A DNA stretch of 64,000 bases, from NCBI RefSeq assembly GCF_030403435.1, contig NZ_JAUEPH010000004.1, positions 1-64,000 on the forward strand, in the 5' to 3' direction. Positions 46,176-54,408 of the stretch are shown piece after piece. The notes under the pieces are model-generated. The model worked only from the letters and a program-made list of their open reading frames with translations, searched no databases and had not been told where the DNA came from. The stretch comes from Algoriphagus sediminis (GTDB lineage: Bacteria > Bacteroidota > Bacteroidia > Cytophagales > Cyclobacteriaceae). Every line of letters starts with the position of its first letter. The stretch's first letter is position 1. The position numbers and the translations under genes are program-made.

Positions 46176-46206
46176 TTGTGACGAACTGAATGATCTTTGT
46201 GACGAA
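46176..46206 (-). promoter_or_regulatory. direct-repeat operator, probable LytTR regulator site
   Basis: TTGTGACGAA occurs twice on the plus strand (46176-46185 and 46197-46206), exact copies 21 bases apart with an 11-base spacer. The spacing equals two helical turns, the geometry used by LytTR regulators. The promoter-proximal copy ends four bases from the -33 element, an activator position. Confidence 0.7.
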
Positions 46207-46240
46207 TCAGAATTTTACCCTAAAAAAGCCCCACAAATGG

Positions 46241-47716
46241 CTAAAAGGGATATTCAAGCAGGTCGATTCCCCAGATTCTTGGAAGCACAAAGAATACCAT
46301 CAGGGTCACGACGATTATGGAGAGAATGTTCAGCCAAAACCCGGAACGAACCATATCCCGCATTTTGAGATAGCCCGATCCAAATACTACCGCATTGGGA
46401 GGGGTGGCTACAGGAAGCATAAAAGCACAACTGGCAGCGAGAGTAGCACCCACCATCAGGCCAAATGGGTGAAGATCAAGCTTTACGGCTACAGAAGCCA
46501 AAATCGGCAAAAGCATGGAAGCAGTAGCCACATTAGACGTGATTTCAGTAAGAAAATTCACAGAGGCTATGATGATCAATAGGAACAAGAATAGGCTGAT
46601 TCCCTCTATCAGCGTGAATCTCTGACCGATCCATTCTGCCAGACCTGTTTCTCTGAAGCCTTCGGCCAAAGCCAATCCACCTCCGAATAAAATCAAAACT
46701 CCCCAGGGAATCTTCTCGGCTGTTTCCCAATCCAGGATTCTTTCCTGACCATCTTTTGAGGGCAAAATGAATAGGATGATGACGCCCACCAAAACGATGA
46801 CTGTATCGTTGATTTCCGGGAGTAGGGGTTGAAGTAAAAATGAACGCGTAATCCAGGCAAAACAAACCAATCCAAAAACAATCATGACATTCTTTTCCTC
46901 ATAGGTCACTTTGCCTAATTCCTTTAGCTGCTTGCGAATGATATCTCTTCCTCCTTCGATTTCAAATTTTCTCGGTAGGGGATTAGCATGATTCACCAGA
47001 TAGTACCAGCAGAAAAAAAGCAAACCCAGCGCCAGGGGAAGTCCAAAAGCAAACCATTCTCCAAAACCAATGGTGTATCCATATAAATCAGCAATTACAG
47101 CAGTCATGATGGCATTGGTTGGAGTACCCACTAAGGTGGCCACACCACCTATAGAAGCTCCATATGCTATGCCCAACATAATGTTCTTTCCCAGGTTTTC
47201 TCCCTGGGATAGATATTTCTCAGTTATCTGGGTTTTTAGTTGGAGAATCACCGCAACTCCGATAGGAAGCATCATTAAGGAGGTGGCAGAATTGGAAATC
47301 CACATGGAGAGCAGGCCCGTAGCCAGAATAAATCCAAGAACGATCTTTCTCATATCCGAGCCGATGAGATTAATGATTCCCAGGGCTATTCGTCTATGAA
47401 GATTCCATTTTTCTATCCCTGTGGCTAGTAAAAACCCTCCCATATAAAGCATCACCGTAGGATGCATATAATTCGCAGAAGCGGTTTTAATCGGGAGAAT
47501 ATTGAGTAGGGGAAAAAGAACGAGCGGAAGAAATGCCGTAGCGGCAATAGGGATGGCTTCAGTAATCCACCAAATGGCCATCCACAAGGCTATACCCAAC
47601 ATGGACTGAGCATCTTTATTGAGATCTGGGGAATCTGCAAAGAAATAAACCAAAACGAACGCCAAAGGTCCCAAATACAAACCCAGGCTTCCAGCATTTA
47701 CCTTCATTAATTTCAA
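46241..47716 (-). CDS. DASS/SLC13-family sodium:anion symporter
   Basis: A 491-residue membrane protein with about 11-12 segments of the divalent anion:Na+ symporter family. Family motifs are present: AIWWITEAIPIAATAFLPLVLFP (about 48-70, quoted in part), the first SNT-type motif SNSATSLMMLP (near 141), and the second ITSNVATASMLLPILA (near 412-427). Substrates are usually C4-dicarboxylates, citrate or sulfate; which one is not evident. It lies 53 bases downstream of the NRPS gene on the same strand, so read-through is possible, but a role in the NRPS product is not indicated. Confidence 0.9.
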   Translation of the reverse strand: MKLMKVNAGSLGLYLGPLAFVLVYFFADSPDLNKDAQSMLGIALWMAIWWITEAIPIAATAFLPLVLFPLLNILPIKTASANYMHPTVMLYMGGFLLATGIEKWNLHRRIALGIINLIGSDMRKIVLGFILATGLLSMWISNSATSLMMLPIGVAVILQLKTQITEKYLSQGENLGKNIMLGIAYGASIGGVATLVGTPTNAIMTAVIADLYGYTIGFGEWFAFGLPLALGLLFFCWYYLVNHANPLPRKFEIEGGRDIIRKQLKELGKVTYEEKNVMIVFGLVCFAWITRSFLLQPLLPEINDTVIVLVGVIILFILPSKDGQERILDWETAEKIPWGVLILFGGGLALAEGFRETGLAEWIGQRFTLIEGISLFLFLLIIIASVNFLTEITSNVATASMLLPILASVAVKLDLHPFGLMVGATLAASCAFMLPVATPPNAVVFGSGYLKMRDMVRSGFWLNILSIIVVTLMVFFVLPRIWGIDLLEYPF

Positions 47717-47769
47717 AGCTAAAAATTTTCGCTAGATCAGTACTATTTGTCCGGACTAATGGCAGATTC

Positions 47770-50700
47770 CTAGTTATTGCGAGATTGAAGTCTTGATCTG
47801 ATTTCTGACTCTATAAATGAAGAAATCTTCCTTATGGAACCCAATTCAAAGAAATTCTGAATTCCTACATCCAGTTTTAACCTTTTATTAAGAAGAGATA
47901 CAATTCTAATGGCTAAGAGTGAGTTTCCTCCAAGTGCGATGAATGAATCAGTAACGTCAATATTATCTTCTTTCATTACCATAACCCATGTATCATGTAC
48001 CAATTGCTCAATTTTATTTTTCGGTTTTTCAATGGGTCCCACTTTCTTTCTTTCAGATGAGAAATCATGCTTTACAAGAGCAGTTTTATCAATCTTACCA
48101 TTAGAAGTTAGTGGGAAAGACTCCACCTGAATAAAATTCGAAGGAATCATATTAGATGGTAGGTATTGGCCCATGTGCTTGATTAAAGCATTTAGATCGA
48201 CTTTGGAACTTGCTTTGAAATAAGCTCTGATTTCCTTTTTGTTTTTGGGTTCATGAAATCCTATTTCTTCCATTAGCTGGTCAATTTCTTCCTGGCTAAG
48301 GTAATCATTCAATTCATCAATGGTCTCTTCTCTTTTCTTGTGACCCACGCGAACATCCCAGCTGTATGGGAAGGCATAATTGTGATAACCTTTCCGTTTT
48401 TTATGAACATAAATCCCCAGATCATTTATGATACAATTCGTACTTCTGCCGGTATCTTCTGGCCTTTTCCAGCCTATCTTATTCTCCAGATAATCCATCA
48501 TCTCTGAAAGGCTCACATCACTGAATCGGTAAAAATCTACAAAGGAAACTTTATCGAAAACCTCGTCATTTTCGAACAATGAAACATCCAAATACTCACT
48601 TACCGCATCTTTGGTTCTATGATAAGATTTCCGTGCTTCCAAAATAATATTGTCAATGTCAGTGGGGTCAAAGTCTTCCTTGACAAATAATTCTTCTGTG
48701 AGTCTTGTTTCAAAGAACTGACCTCTTGAAAGGCCGGTCACTATTACGGGAATATTCTTGTCCAGAGCCAATTTTGTACTTAGTGTATAGACTGTCTTGA
48801 AACAACCATTACATACATTTTGATGACGCTCAATGCTATCTCTAAAGATGGCGTTCATTGCCTCGGTTGTACCATAAACATGATCCACACGTAATTGCTT
48901 TGTCAAATGATCAATATTCGCTTTAGCATTGTCCGAAATAAATCCATTGTCAAGGGTGAAAGCGAGTACTTTTAGATCTAGCTCCACTAACTTTGCCAGT
49001 GCATAGCTACTGTCTTTACCCCCACTTAGAAGCATCAGACAATCATATTGAGTGTTTCTACCATCGCCTAATCCGGTAATTTCAGATTTCAGGTTTTCGA
49101 TAGACTTGAAGTATGAAGAAACATTTCTTTGATAATCGTCAAAAGATTCACAGAGGCTGCAGACTTGCTCATCATTGAAGGTAGCATCAGGATAGTTGGA
49201 TGGTAGTCCACAATTTCTGCAGTAGAACTCCGGTGTTTCATAATGATCCTGATTGGCATCAGCTACCACGATATGTGCTTCTTCAATTTGCGGCATACTG
49301 GCTATGACAGATTCTAATTCCTGGGCCTCAATCCTGACACCATTTAATTTGATCTGCTCATCAATACGCCCTAAATATTCAAGACATTCATTTTCATGAA
49401 GCCTTACCAAGTCACCAGTCTTATAAATAGTCGCGTTTTCTTCGAAAGGTGAATCAATGAAGGATTTAAGGGTTGCTTTTGGATTATTCCAATAGCCTTT
49501 AGCCAAACCTGGTCCGCTTAGATATAACTCTCCAGGTACTCCCATTGGAACCAGGTTTTTAGCTCCATCTAAGATCAGGTATTCACAACCTTCAATTGGC
49601 TTTCCAATTAATACGGATGGCAAGTCTTCCTTTGGGTTGAATTCATGAACAATACAACCAACCGTAGCCTCGGTAGGTCCATATTCATTGAAAACCTTGC
49701 CTTTTGAACCTAATTCAAATTGAATTTCTGAAGCTAAACCGCTCTCCAGGTTTTCTCCCCCAAAGATCACAACTTCAATCCCAGATTCTTTCCAGGCTCC
49801 TTGTTTTAACAGTCTTGCATGAGAAGGTGTCAGCTTAATGGTATTGATTTCCGGGTTTTTTATTGCTTCTAGCACTGATAAATCAGGACCAGATTTACTT
49901 TCTTCATAAATATGAATACTTCCTCCAGTAACTAGGGGAAGAAAAATTGAAGTTATAGTCAGATCAAAACCAATGGAGGTAAAGAAGGGCATGCTTGCTT
50001 TATGACCCTTGCTATACATGCTCCTTGATTGCTCTATGTAATTTGAAAGTGAATCGATTCCGATTTCGACTCCTTTAGGCCGGCCAGTTGACCCGGATGT
50101 AAAGAGTATGTATCCACTTTCGTTAGGACTTACATTTTCAAGATTAGTAGGTGAAAGTTTTTGTAAACTATCAATGCTGAAATCAAATTGATTCAACCCT
50201 GAAAGTTCCTGGGTTTGTTTGGTAATTATCAGTTTTGGATTGACGTCTTTTAGAATACCTTGCATTCTCAGAGATGGAATATCCATAGGAATCGGCACGA
50301 ATTTTCCTCCAATTCTTAAAACCGCAAGCACAGCAATGATGTATTCAAAGGATCGAGGTTTATGTATGGCTACTACCTCACCGGCTTTAACTCCTTTAGA
50401 TTGAAATTCACCAGCAAGCCTATTAACCAGATCATTTAATTCAGAATAGTTAAGAGTATGACCATCCTTTGAAAGAGCGATTAGGTCTTTATTTTCTTTA
50501 AAAGATTGAGATAATTGACTTGCTAAGGAGAGAATTTTTCGCGGAGCAGATTTTTCTTTGAAAAGCTTTTTTGATCCCAGGTCAACTTCTGAAATTAACT
50601 GATTATCGTCTAAAAGAAATGCATTAAACACTTCCACAAAATGCTGAGGAGCCCATTTTAAACCCTGATCAGAGAAATATTTTTCATTGATGTCAAAGTA

Positions 50701-51873
50701 AAAATCCTGATTAGATGAGCTATTGAAATCATAGGCTTGCAACCTAATTTGATGACTTTCATCTAATTCATCCGGGAAGTGCCATTTAGTCCTGGTAGGA
50801 TAGAAGCCAAAATCCCCAAAATGTAAAGGGATATAATTTACTACGAAATGAATACCTCTGGAGCTTTGTAAGCTTTGCGCACCAGGATTTCCATGTTTAA
50901 AGAAATCAAAAAGCTCGGTTCTCACTTTTTGAAATAGAGAGAAAAATGAATCCTCAGCTTCTATCTTGATATCAAAGGGTAAGACTTCAATCAACAAGCC
51001 AACCGTATTTCTATATTTTTTGAGATTTCGATTGGGAAATGGGCTTCCCAAACGAACTACACTTTCTCCAGAAACTCTTGAAATGTATGCTGTAAAAACG
51101 GTGGCCCAAATAGTAAATTTAGTTAGATCCGGATTCAACGAACGATAAGAGTCAGAATTTACTTTGACATCAAGCTTATCCTTTAAACTCTCATCAATTG
51201 GAAGCTTTACTCTTCTACCTTTATTTCTTGTGGGGTCTTCTGGATATCCATAGAGTTTAGGCTTTTTAGGAGCCAATTGACCTTTTCTACCCCAGTAATC
51301 TTCATTGTTTGATTCTTTGACCCCTCTTTTATTGGCTTCAAATTCCCTGTATTCCAGAAAGCTTGCTGAATCTTTTTCTGCTGAAGATTCTTTTCCATCA
51401 ATAAGGTTAAAATATTCCTTAGCCTGCTGTTCAAAAAGAATTTTAAAACTACTGGCATCTGCTACAATATGATGAATATTCAGATACCAAATAAATGAGC
51501 CAGAATCAGTTTTTATTAGAACAGAATCAAAGGGTCTTAATCCCAAGTCAATTGGTTTTCTGATCCTCTTTTCAATAAACTCCTTCAGATCGTTTGAAGG
51601 AATTTCAAAAAGCTCAATCTTATAATCAATTTCTTCCTTAATGATCTGACGAACATCCGATTTATCATCTTCCTCGAAAATGGTTCTTAAAGCGTCATTA
51701 TTTTTAAGCAGAATTGAAAAAGCCTGGTTAAAAATATCAGGGTCTAATTTTCCCTCTATTTCAAAAGTATGAGGTAAATAATTTGCAATAGATTTGGGTG
51801 ATAATTTTTGACCTGCCCAAATACTACTTTGACTGCCTGTCAGGCTATGGGTGATGGGGGAGTCCTGAGTCAC
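47770..51873 (-). CDS. NRPS: C - A interrupted by a PP-loop ATPase domain - T
   Basis: A 1367-residue nonribosomal peptide synthetase. Condensation domain 1-435 with active-site HHIVADA at 134-140 (DA instead of DG). Adenylation domain from about 450: A3 TSGSTGRPKG at 592-601, A5 region NEYGPTE at 729-735, A8 GRIDEQIKLNGVRIE at 835-849; it resumes with A9 LPSNMIP near 1238-1244 and A10 lysine K1260. Between A8 and A9, residues about 875-1212 form a PP-loop domain: CxxC pairs C885/C888 and C905/C908, loop SGGKDS at 950-955, and C1021/C1024. Carrier domain with serine S1318 in LGGNS. Specificity residues (D637 L638 T641 K680 I703 G705 E730 V738 G739 K1260) read DLTKIGEVGK, one change from the asparagine code. 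There is no release domain, so the chain must pass on. Confidence 0.93.
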   Translation of the reverse strand: MTQDSPITHSLTGSQSSIWAGQKLSPKSIANYLPHTFEIEGKLDPDIFNQAFSILLKNNDALRTIFEEDDKSDVRQIIKEEIDYKIELFEIPSNDLKEFIEKRIRKPIDLGLRPFDSVLIKTDSGSFIWYLNIHHIVADASSFKILFEQQAKEYFNLIDGKESSAEKDSASFLEYREFEANKRGVKESNNEDYWGRKGQLAPKKPKLYGYPEDPTRNKGRRVKLPIDESLKDKLDVKVNSDSYRSLNPDLTKFTIWATVFTAYISRVSGESVVRLGSPFPNRNLKKYRNTVGLLIEVLPFDIKIEAEDSFFSLFQKVRTELFDFFKHGNPGAQSLQSSRGIHFVVNYIPLHFGDFGFYPTRTKWHFPDELDESHQIRLQAYDFNSSSNQDFYFDINEKYFSDQGLKWAPQHFVEVFNAFLLDDNQLISEVDLGSKKLFKEKSAPRKILSLASQLSQSFKENKDLIALSKDGHTLNYSELNDLVNRLAGEFQSKGVKAGEVVAIHKPRSFEYIIAVLAVLRIGGKFVPIPMDIPSLRMQGILKDVNPKLIITKQTQELSGLNQFDFSIDSLQKLSPTNLENVSPNESGYILFTSGSTGRPKGVEIGIDSLSNYIEQSRSMYSKGHKASMPFFTSIGFDLTITSIFLPLVTGGSIHIYEESKSGPDLSVLEAIKNPEINTIKLTPSHARLLKQGAWKESGIEVVIFGGENLESGLASEIQFELGSKGKVFNEYGPTEATVGCIVHEFNPKEDLPSVLIGKPIEGCEYLILDGAKNLVPMGVPGELYLSGPGLAKGYWNNPKATLKSFIDSPFEENATIYKTGDLVRLHENECLEYLGRIDEQIKLNGVRIEAQELESVIASMPQIEEAHIVVADANQDHYETPEFYCRNCGLPSNYPDATFNDEQVCSLCESFDDYQRNVSSYFKSIENLKSEITGLGDGRNTQYDCLMLLSGGKDSSYALAKLVELDLKVLAFTLDNGFISDNAKANIDHLTKQLRVDHVYGTTEAMNAIFRDSIERHQNVCNGCFKTVYTLSTKLALDKNIPVIVTGLSRGQFFETRLTEELFVKEDFDPTDIDNIILEARKSYHRTKDAVSEYLDVSLFENDEVFDKVSFVDFYRFSDVSLSEMMDYLENKIGWKRPEDTGRSTNCIINDLGIYVHKKRKGYHNYAFPYSWDVRVGHKKREETIDELNDYLSQEEIDQLMEEIGFHEPKNKKEIRAYFKASSKVDLNALIKHMGQYLPSNMIPSNFIQVESFPLTSNGKIDKTALVKHDFSSERKKVGPIEKPKNKIEQLVHDTWVMVMKEDNIDVTDSFIALGGNSLLAIRIVSLLNKRLKLDVGIQNFFELGSIRKISSFIESEIRSRLQSRNN

Positions 51874-51884
51874 GAATAATTGAA

Positions 51885-52112
51885 TTAACTCTGGAGCTGA
51901 CCCTTAAGGTAATCGCCCATGGATTGCACGGTATTGAAGTTTTCTATTACCATATCCTGAGGAGGAACTTTGACATCGTACGTTTCCTCGAGGAAGGCAA
52001 TTACTTTCATAATCGTAATACTGTCAATTAGCCCACTGCTTAAAAGCTCCTCCTCAGCATTGATATCGGTATCAATTTCTTCACTAATATATTTTGTAAT
52101 TTCCTCTATCAT
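51885..52112 (-). CDS. free acyl/peptidyl carrier protein
   Basis: A 75-residue acidic helical carrier protein with the phosphopantetheine serine S31 in GLIDSI. It is encoded between the PhyH dioxygenase (four-base overlap) and the NRPS (11-base gap). A free carrier next to a free adenylating enzyme and an acyl-CoA-dehydrogenase-like protein is the set used to load and oxidise an amino acid before it enters an NRPS. It would present the oxidised starter to the condensation domain that opens the NRPS. It needs a phosphopantetheinyl transferase from elsewhere. Confidence 0.93.
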   Translation of the reverse strand: MIEEITKYISEEIDTDINAEEELLSSGLIDSITIMKVIAFLEETYDVKVPPQDMVIENFNTVQSMGDYLKGQLQS

Positions 52113-52879
52113 GGTTTTGGATTTAAAACTCTTTTTTCTCTCTTGACCATGTAATCCGGCCTTGGGTTTCCCACCTCCTGAATGTTTCGAGTTGGGTTAA
52201 ATGTAAACATAAGCAGCTTTCTGTCCACTATTCCCATATTTTGATAGGAACCGTGAAGAATATTGCTGCTAAAGATAACTGCATCTCCGGCCTTTCCTGT
52301 AAGGGGTGTGATGGGACCAAATCTGGTGACCATTTTCGCCAATGTTTCCTGTCTAATCAAATACTTTAGATTTTCATCATGAACGCCATCAGGGTTGTTT
52401 AGATAGGATTCCACCTCGCCGTATTTCTGAGAACCAGGGATTGCCAAAATTGGTCCATTGGCGACATCGACATCCGTAAGAAAAATAGCTAATGTAAGCG
52501 CCTCTGCTTCAAGCATACCATCCTCCTTCCAAAACTTAAAATCCTGATGCCAGCTCCAAACACCTGATTGCAGACTAGCTTTTGAATTGAGTTTAGACTG
52601 GAAAAGATAAAATTCTGTTTCTAGCAATTGGCTAACTATACCTCGAATTTCTTCATTGTCTATAAGCTGCTGAATTTCTGGATGAAATTTTTCAGGAGCG
52701 AAAATGGTCCTGATTTTCCCTGATTTTTTTTCTCTAAAAAACTCAGGACCCTCCATGGCTTCTATTTCCTCAATTGCTTTATCCACTCGATGAAATAAAT
52801 CATCCCTAAGAAGCTTTTCCAAGATCAAATAGCCGCTTTCTTTATATTCTGATATTTGCTGATTACTCAACATACTCAA
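52109..52879 (-). CDS. PhyH-family Fe(II)/2-oxoglutarate dioxygenase
   Basis: A 256-residue non-heme iron oxygenase. Iron ligands are H111 and D113 (WHQD) and H209 (LHGS), with R220 for 2-oxoglutarate. The segment WHQDFKFWKEDGM.EAEAL and the later IPGSQKYG resemble ectoine hydroxylase. The aspartate in HxD argues for hydroxylation rather than halogenation. It overlaps the adenylating enzyme gene and the carrier gene by four bases each, so it acts in the same pathway, probably on the carrier-bound or free amino acid; substrate unproven. Confidence 0.9.
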   Translation of the reverse strand: MSMLSNQQISEYKESGYLILEKLLRDDLFHRVDKAIEEIEAMEGPEFFREKKSGKIRTIFAPEKFHPEIQQLIDNEEIRGIVSQLLETEFYLFQSKLNSKASLQSGVWSWHQDFKFWKEDGMLEAEALTLAIFLTDVDVANGPILAIPGSQKYGEVESYLNNPDGVHDENLKYLIRQETLAKMVTRFGPITPLTGKAGDAVIFSSNILHGSYQNMGIVDRKLLMFTFNPTRNIQEVGNPRPDYMVKREKRVLNPKP

Positions 52880-54408
52880 TCGCGAAATTGCTTTTCTAAT
52901 TCCCTGTAGTGTACTTTCCCATTATCTGAATGCGGCACAGAAGGCATTTCAAGGATGTGTTTAGGCACATTTTGCTTTGGTAGAACTTTCATAAGTTTCC
53001 TTTTTAGTGCTTTCACATCCATTGATTCGCTATTTGATACGATGGCTGCGCAAATTTCCTTTACTCCATCTTTTGTAGTGGTAAAAACGGCTGCATCCTT
53101 AATTTCCGGTAGTCGGATCAATGAGTGCTCAACAGCTCCCAGTTCCACCCGGTATCCATTGATCTTCACCATTCGGTCAATTCTTCCTGCAAAAACCAGA
53201 TATCCTTTCTCATTTAAATAGGCCTGATCACCTGTTCGATAATATTTTGTAATCTCACCATTATTATTATGTAAGTAAAAGGACTTTTTATTCAAGCTCT
53301 CATTATTCCAATACCCTGTCATCATCGTGATAGAACTGATCAAAAGCTCCCCTTTCACTCCTTTCGCTACTGGATTATTTTCGGTATCCAGTAAAAGAAA
53401 TTCGGTGTTATCCCAGACTGTTCCAATGGGTATTTCTGCTTTCTCATCTACAGGCTTTTCTATGGTGAAGTACGTACATTGGTTTACTTCGGCTGGTCCA
53501 TAAACATTGGAAATCTTTGCTCTGGGAGCTTTTTTCAATAATTCATTCACCAGGGCAGGAGGGAAGGACTCTCCACCATATTTAATCCATCTTACTGAAG
53601 GGAAATCCAAATCAAAACCACCGCGGATCAAAGAAATGAAGAGAGATGGTACAGAGTAAAGGATGGTAATCTCATTTTTTCTAACCGCTTCACAGAAGCT
53701 ACCCAACATGATCAATTCACTTTGGCTGAATACATAGGTAGTACAGCAGGCGTATATAGCGGAGAAATAACCGAATGTACTTTGATCAAAATGCAGTGAA
53801 GCTACATTTCCGATAACATCATTTTCCTTTACTTCATACAGTTTAGAGGACTGCCTCGCATATGCAAGTCCACTCTCATGTGTGTGTACTATGCCCTTGG
53901 GTTCGCCAGTGGAACCTGAGGTGTATATGATATAGGCATTATCCTGAGGTGAAATAGCTACTTTAAGCGCTTCACTACTATAAGCAGAGAAGACTTCTTC
54001 CCAAGAAATCTCTTCATTTGAACCAAGTACCAGAAGTTCTGGACTGGAAATTTCATCGAGGGTCTTTTGATGTGAAGGAATTGATAGGACCACCTTGATT
54101 CCACAGTCCTTAATGATTGCTTTTAACTTATTTGCAGGTTGTGCGGGGTCCAGGGCTACGATGACTGCCCCAGTTTTAAGTATTCCATATAACCCGTAAG
54201 CAGTGTAAATATTTTTATCAATAAGAATACCCACTCGCTCACCCTTACTAACCTTATTTGCCAAAAGCCAATTTGCTATCTGGTTGGTTTTTCGGTCCAG
54301 TTCGGAATAAGTGATTTCACCTGAAGAACTTTTGAAAGCTATTTTATCAGGGTTTTTCCTTGCTCCTGCGGTAAGAAGCTCACTCAATATTGTACTCTTG
54401 GAATTCAC
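52876..54408 (-). CDS. free amino-acid adenylating enzyme
   Basis: A 510-residue stand-alone A domain without carrier domain. A3 TSGSTGEPKG lies at 163-172, A5-type NVYGPAEVNQCTY at 301-313, A8 GRIDRMVKINGYRVE and the C-terminal lysine in NGKVHY. It should activate an amino acid and load the free carrier protein. Specificity positions read D208 Q209 F212 Y251 K276 G278 V302 Q310 C311. The Y and final C, and the N-x-C-T pattern after YGP, recall the proline-loading enzymes of pyrrole and anatoxin pathways, but the whole code is not one that I can assign. Overlaps both neighbours by four bases. Confidence 0.92.
   Translation of the reverse strand: MNSKSTILSELLTAGARKNPDKIAFKSSSGEITYSELDRKTNQIANWLLANKVSKGERVGILIDKNIYTAYGLYGILKTGAVIVALDPAQPANKLKAIIKDCGIKVVLSIPSHQKTLDEISSPELLVLGSNEEISWEEVFSAYSSEALKVAISPQDNAYIIYTSGSTGEPKGIVHTHESGLAYARQSSKLYEVKENDVIGNVASLHFDQSTFGYFSAIYACCTTYVFSQSELIMLGSFCEAVRKNEITILYSVPSLFISLIRGGFDLDFPSVRWIKYGGESFPPALVNELLKKAPRAKISNVYGPAEVNQCTYFTIEKPVDEKAEIPIGTVWDNTEFLLLDTENNPVAKGVKGELLISSITMMTGYWNNESLNKKSFYLHNNNGEITKYYRTGDQAYLNEKGYLVFAGRIDRMVKINGYRVELGAVEHSLIRLPEIKDAAVFTTTKDGVKEICAAIVSNSESMDVKALKRKLMKVLPKQNVPKHILEMPSVPHSDNGKVHYRELEKQFRD

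Noticed and set aside
46190..46582. 130-codon plus-strand frame over the transporter 3' end
   Set aside because: It is antisense to the DASS transporter, low-complexity in its coding pattern, and overlaps the regulatory repeats; judged a shadow.
52109..52879. PhyH protein as a SyrB2-like halogenase
   Set aside because: The iron site has H111-x-D113; halogenases replace the aspartate with glycine or alanine.
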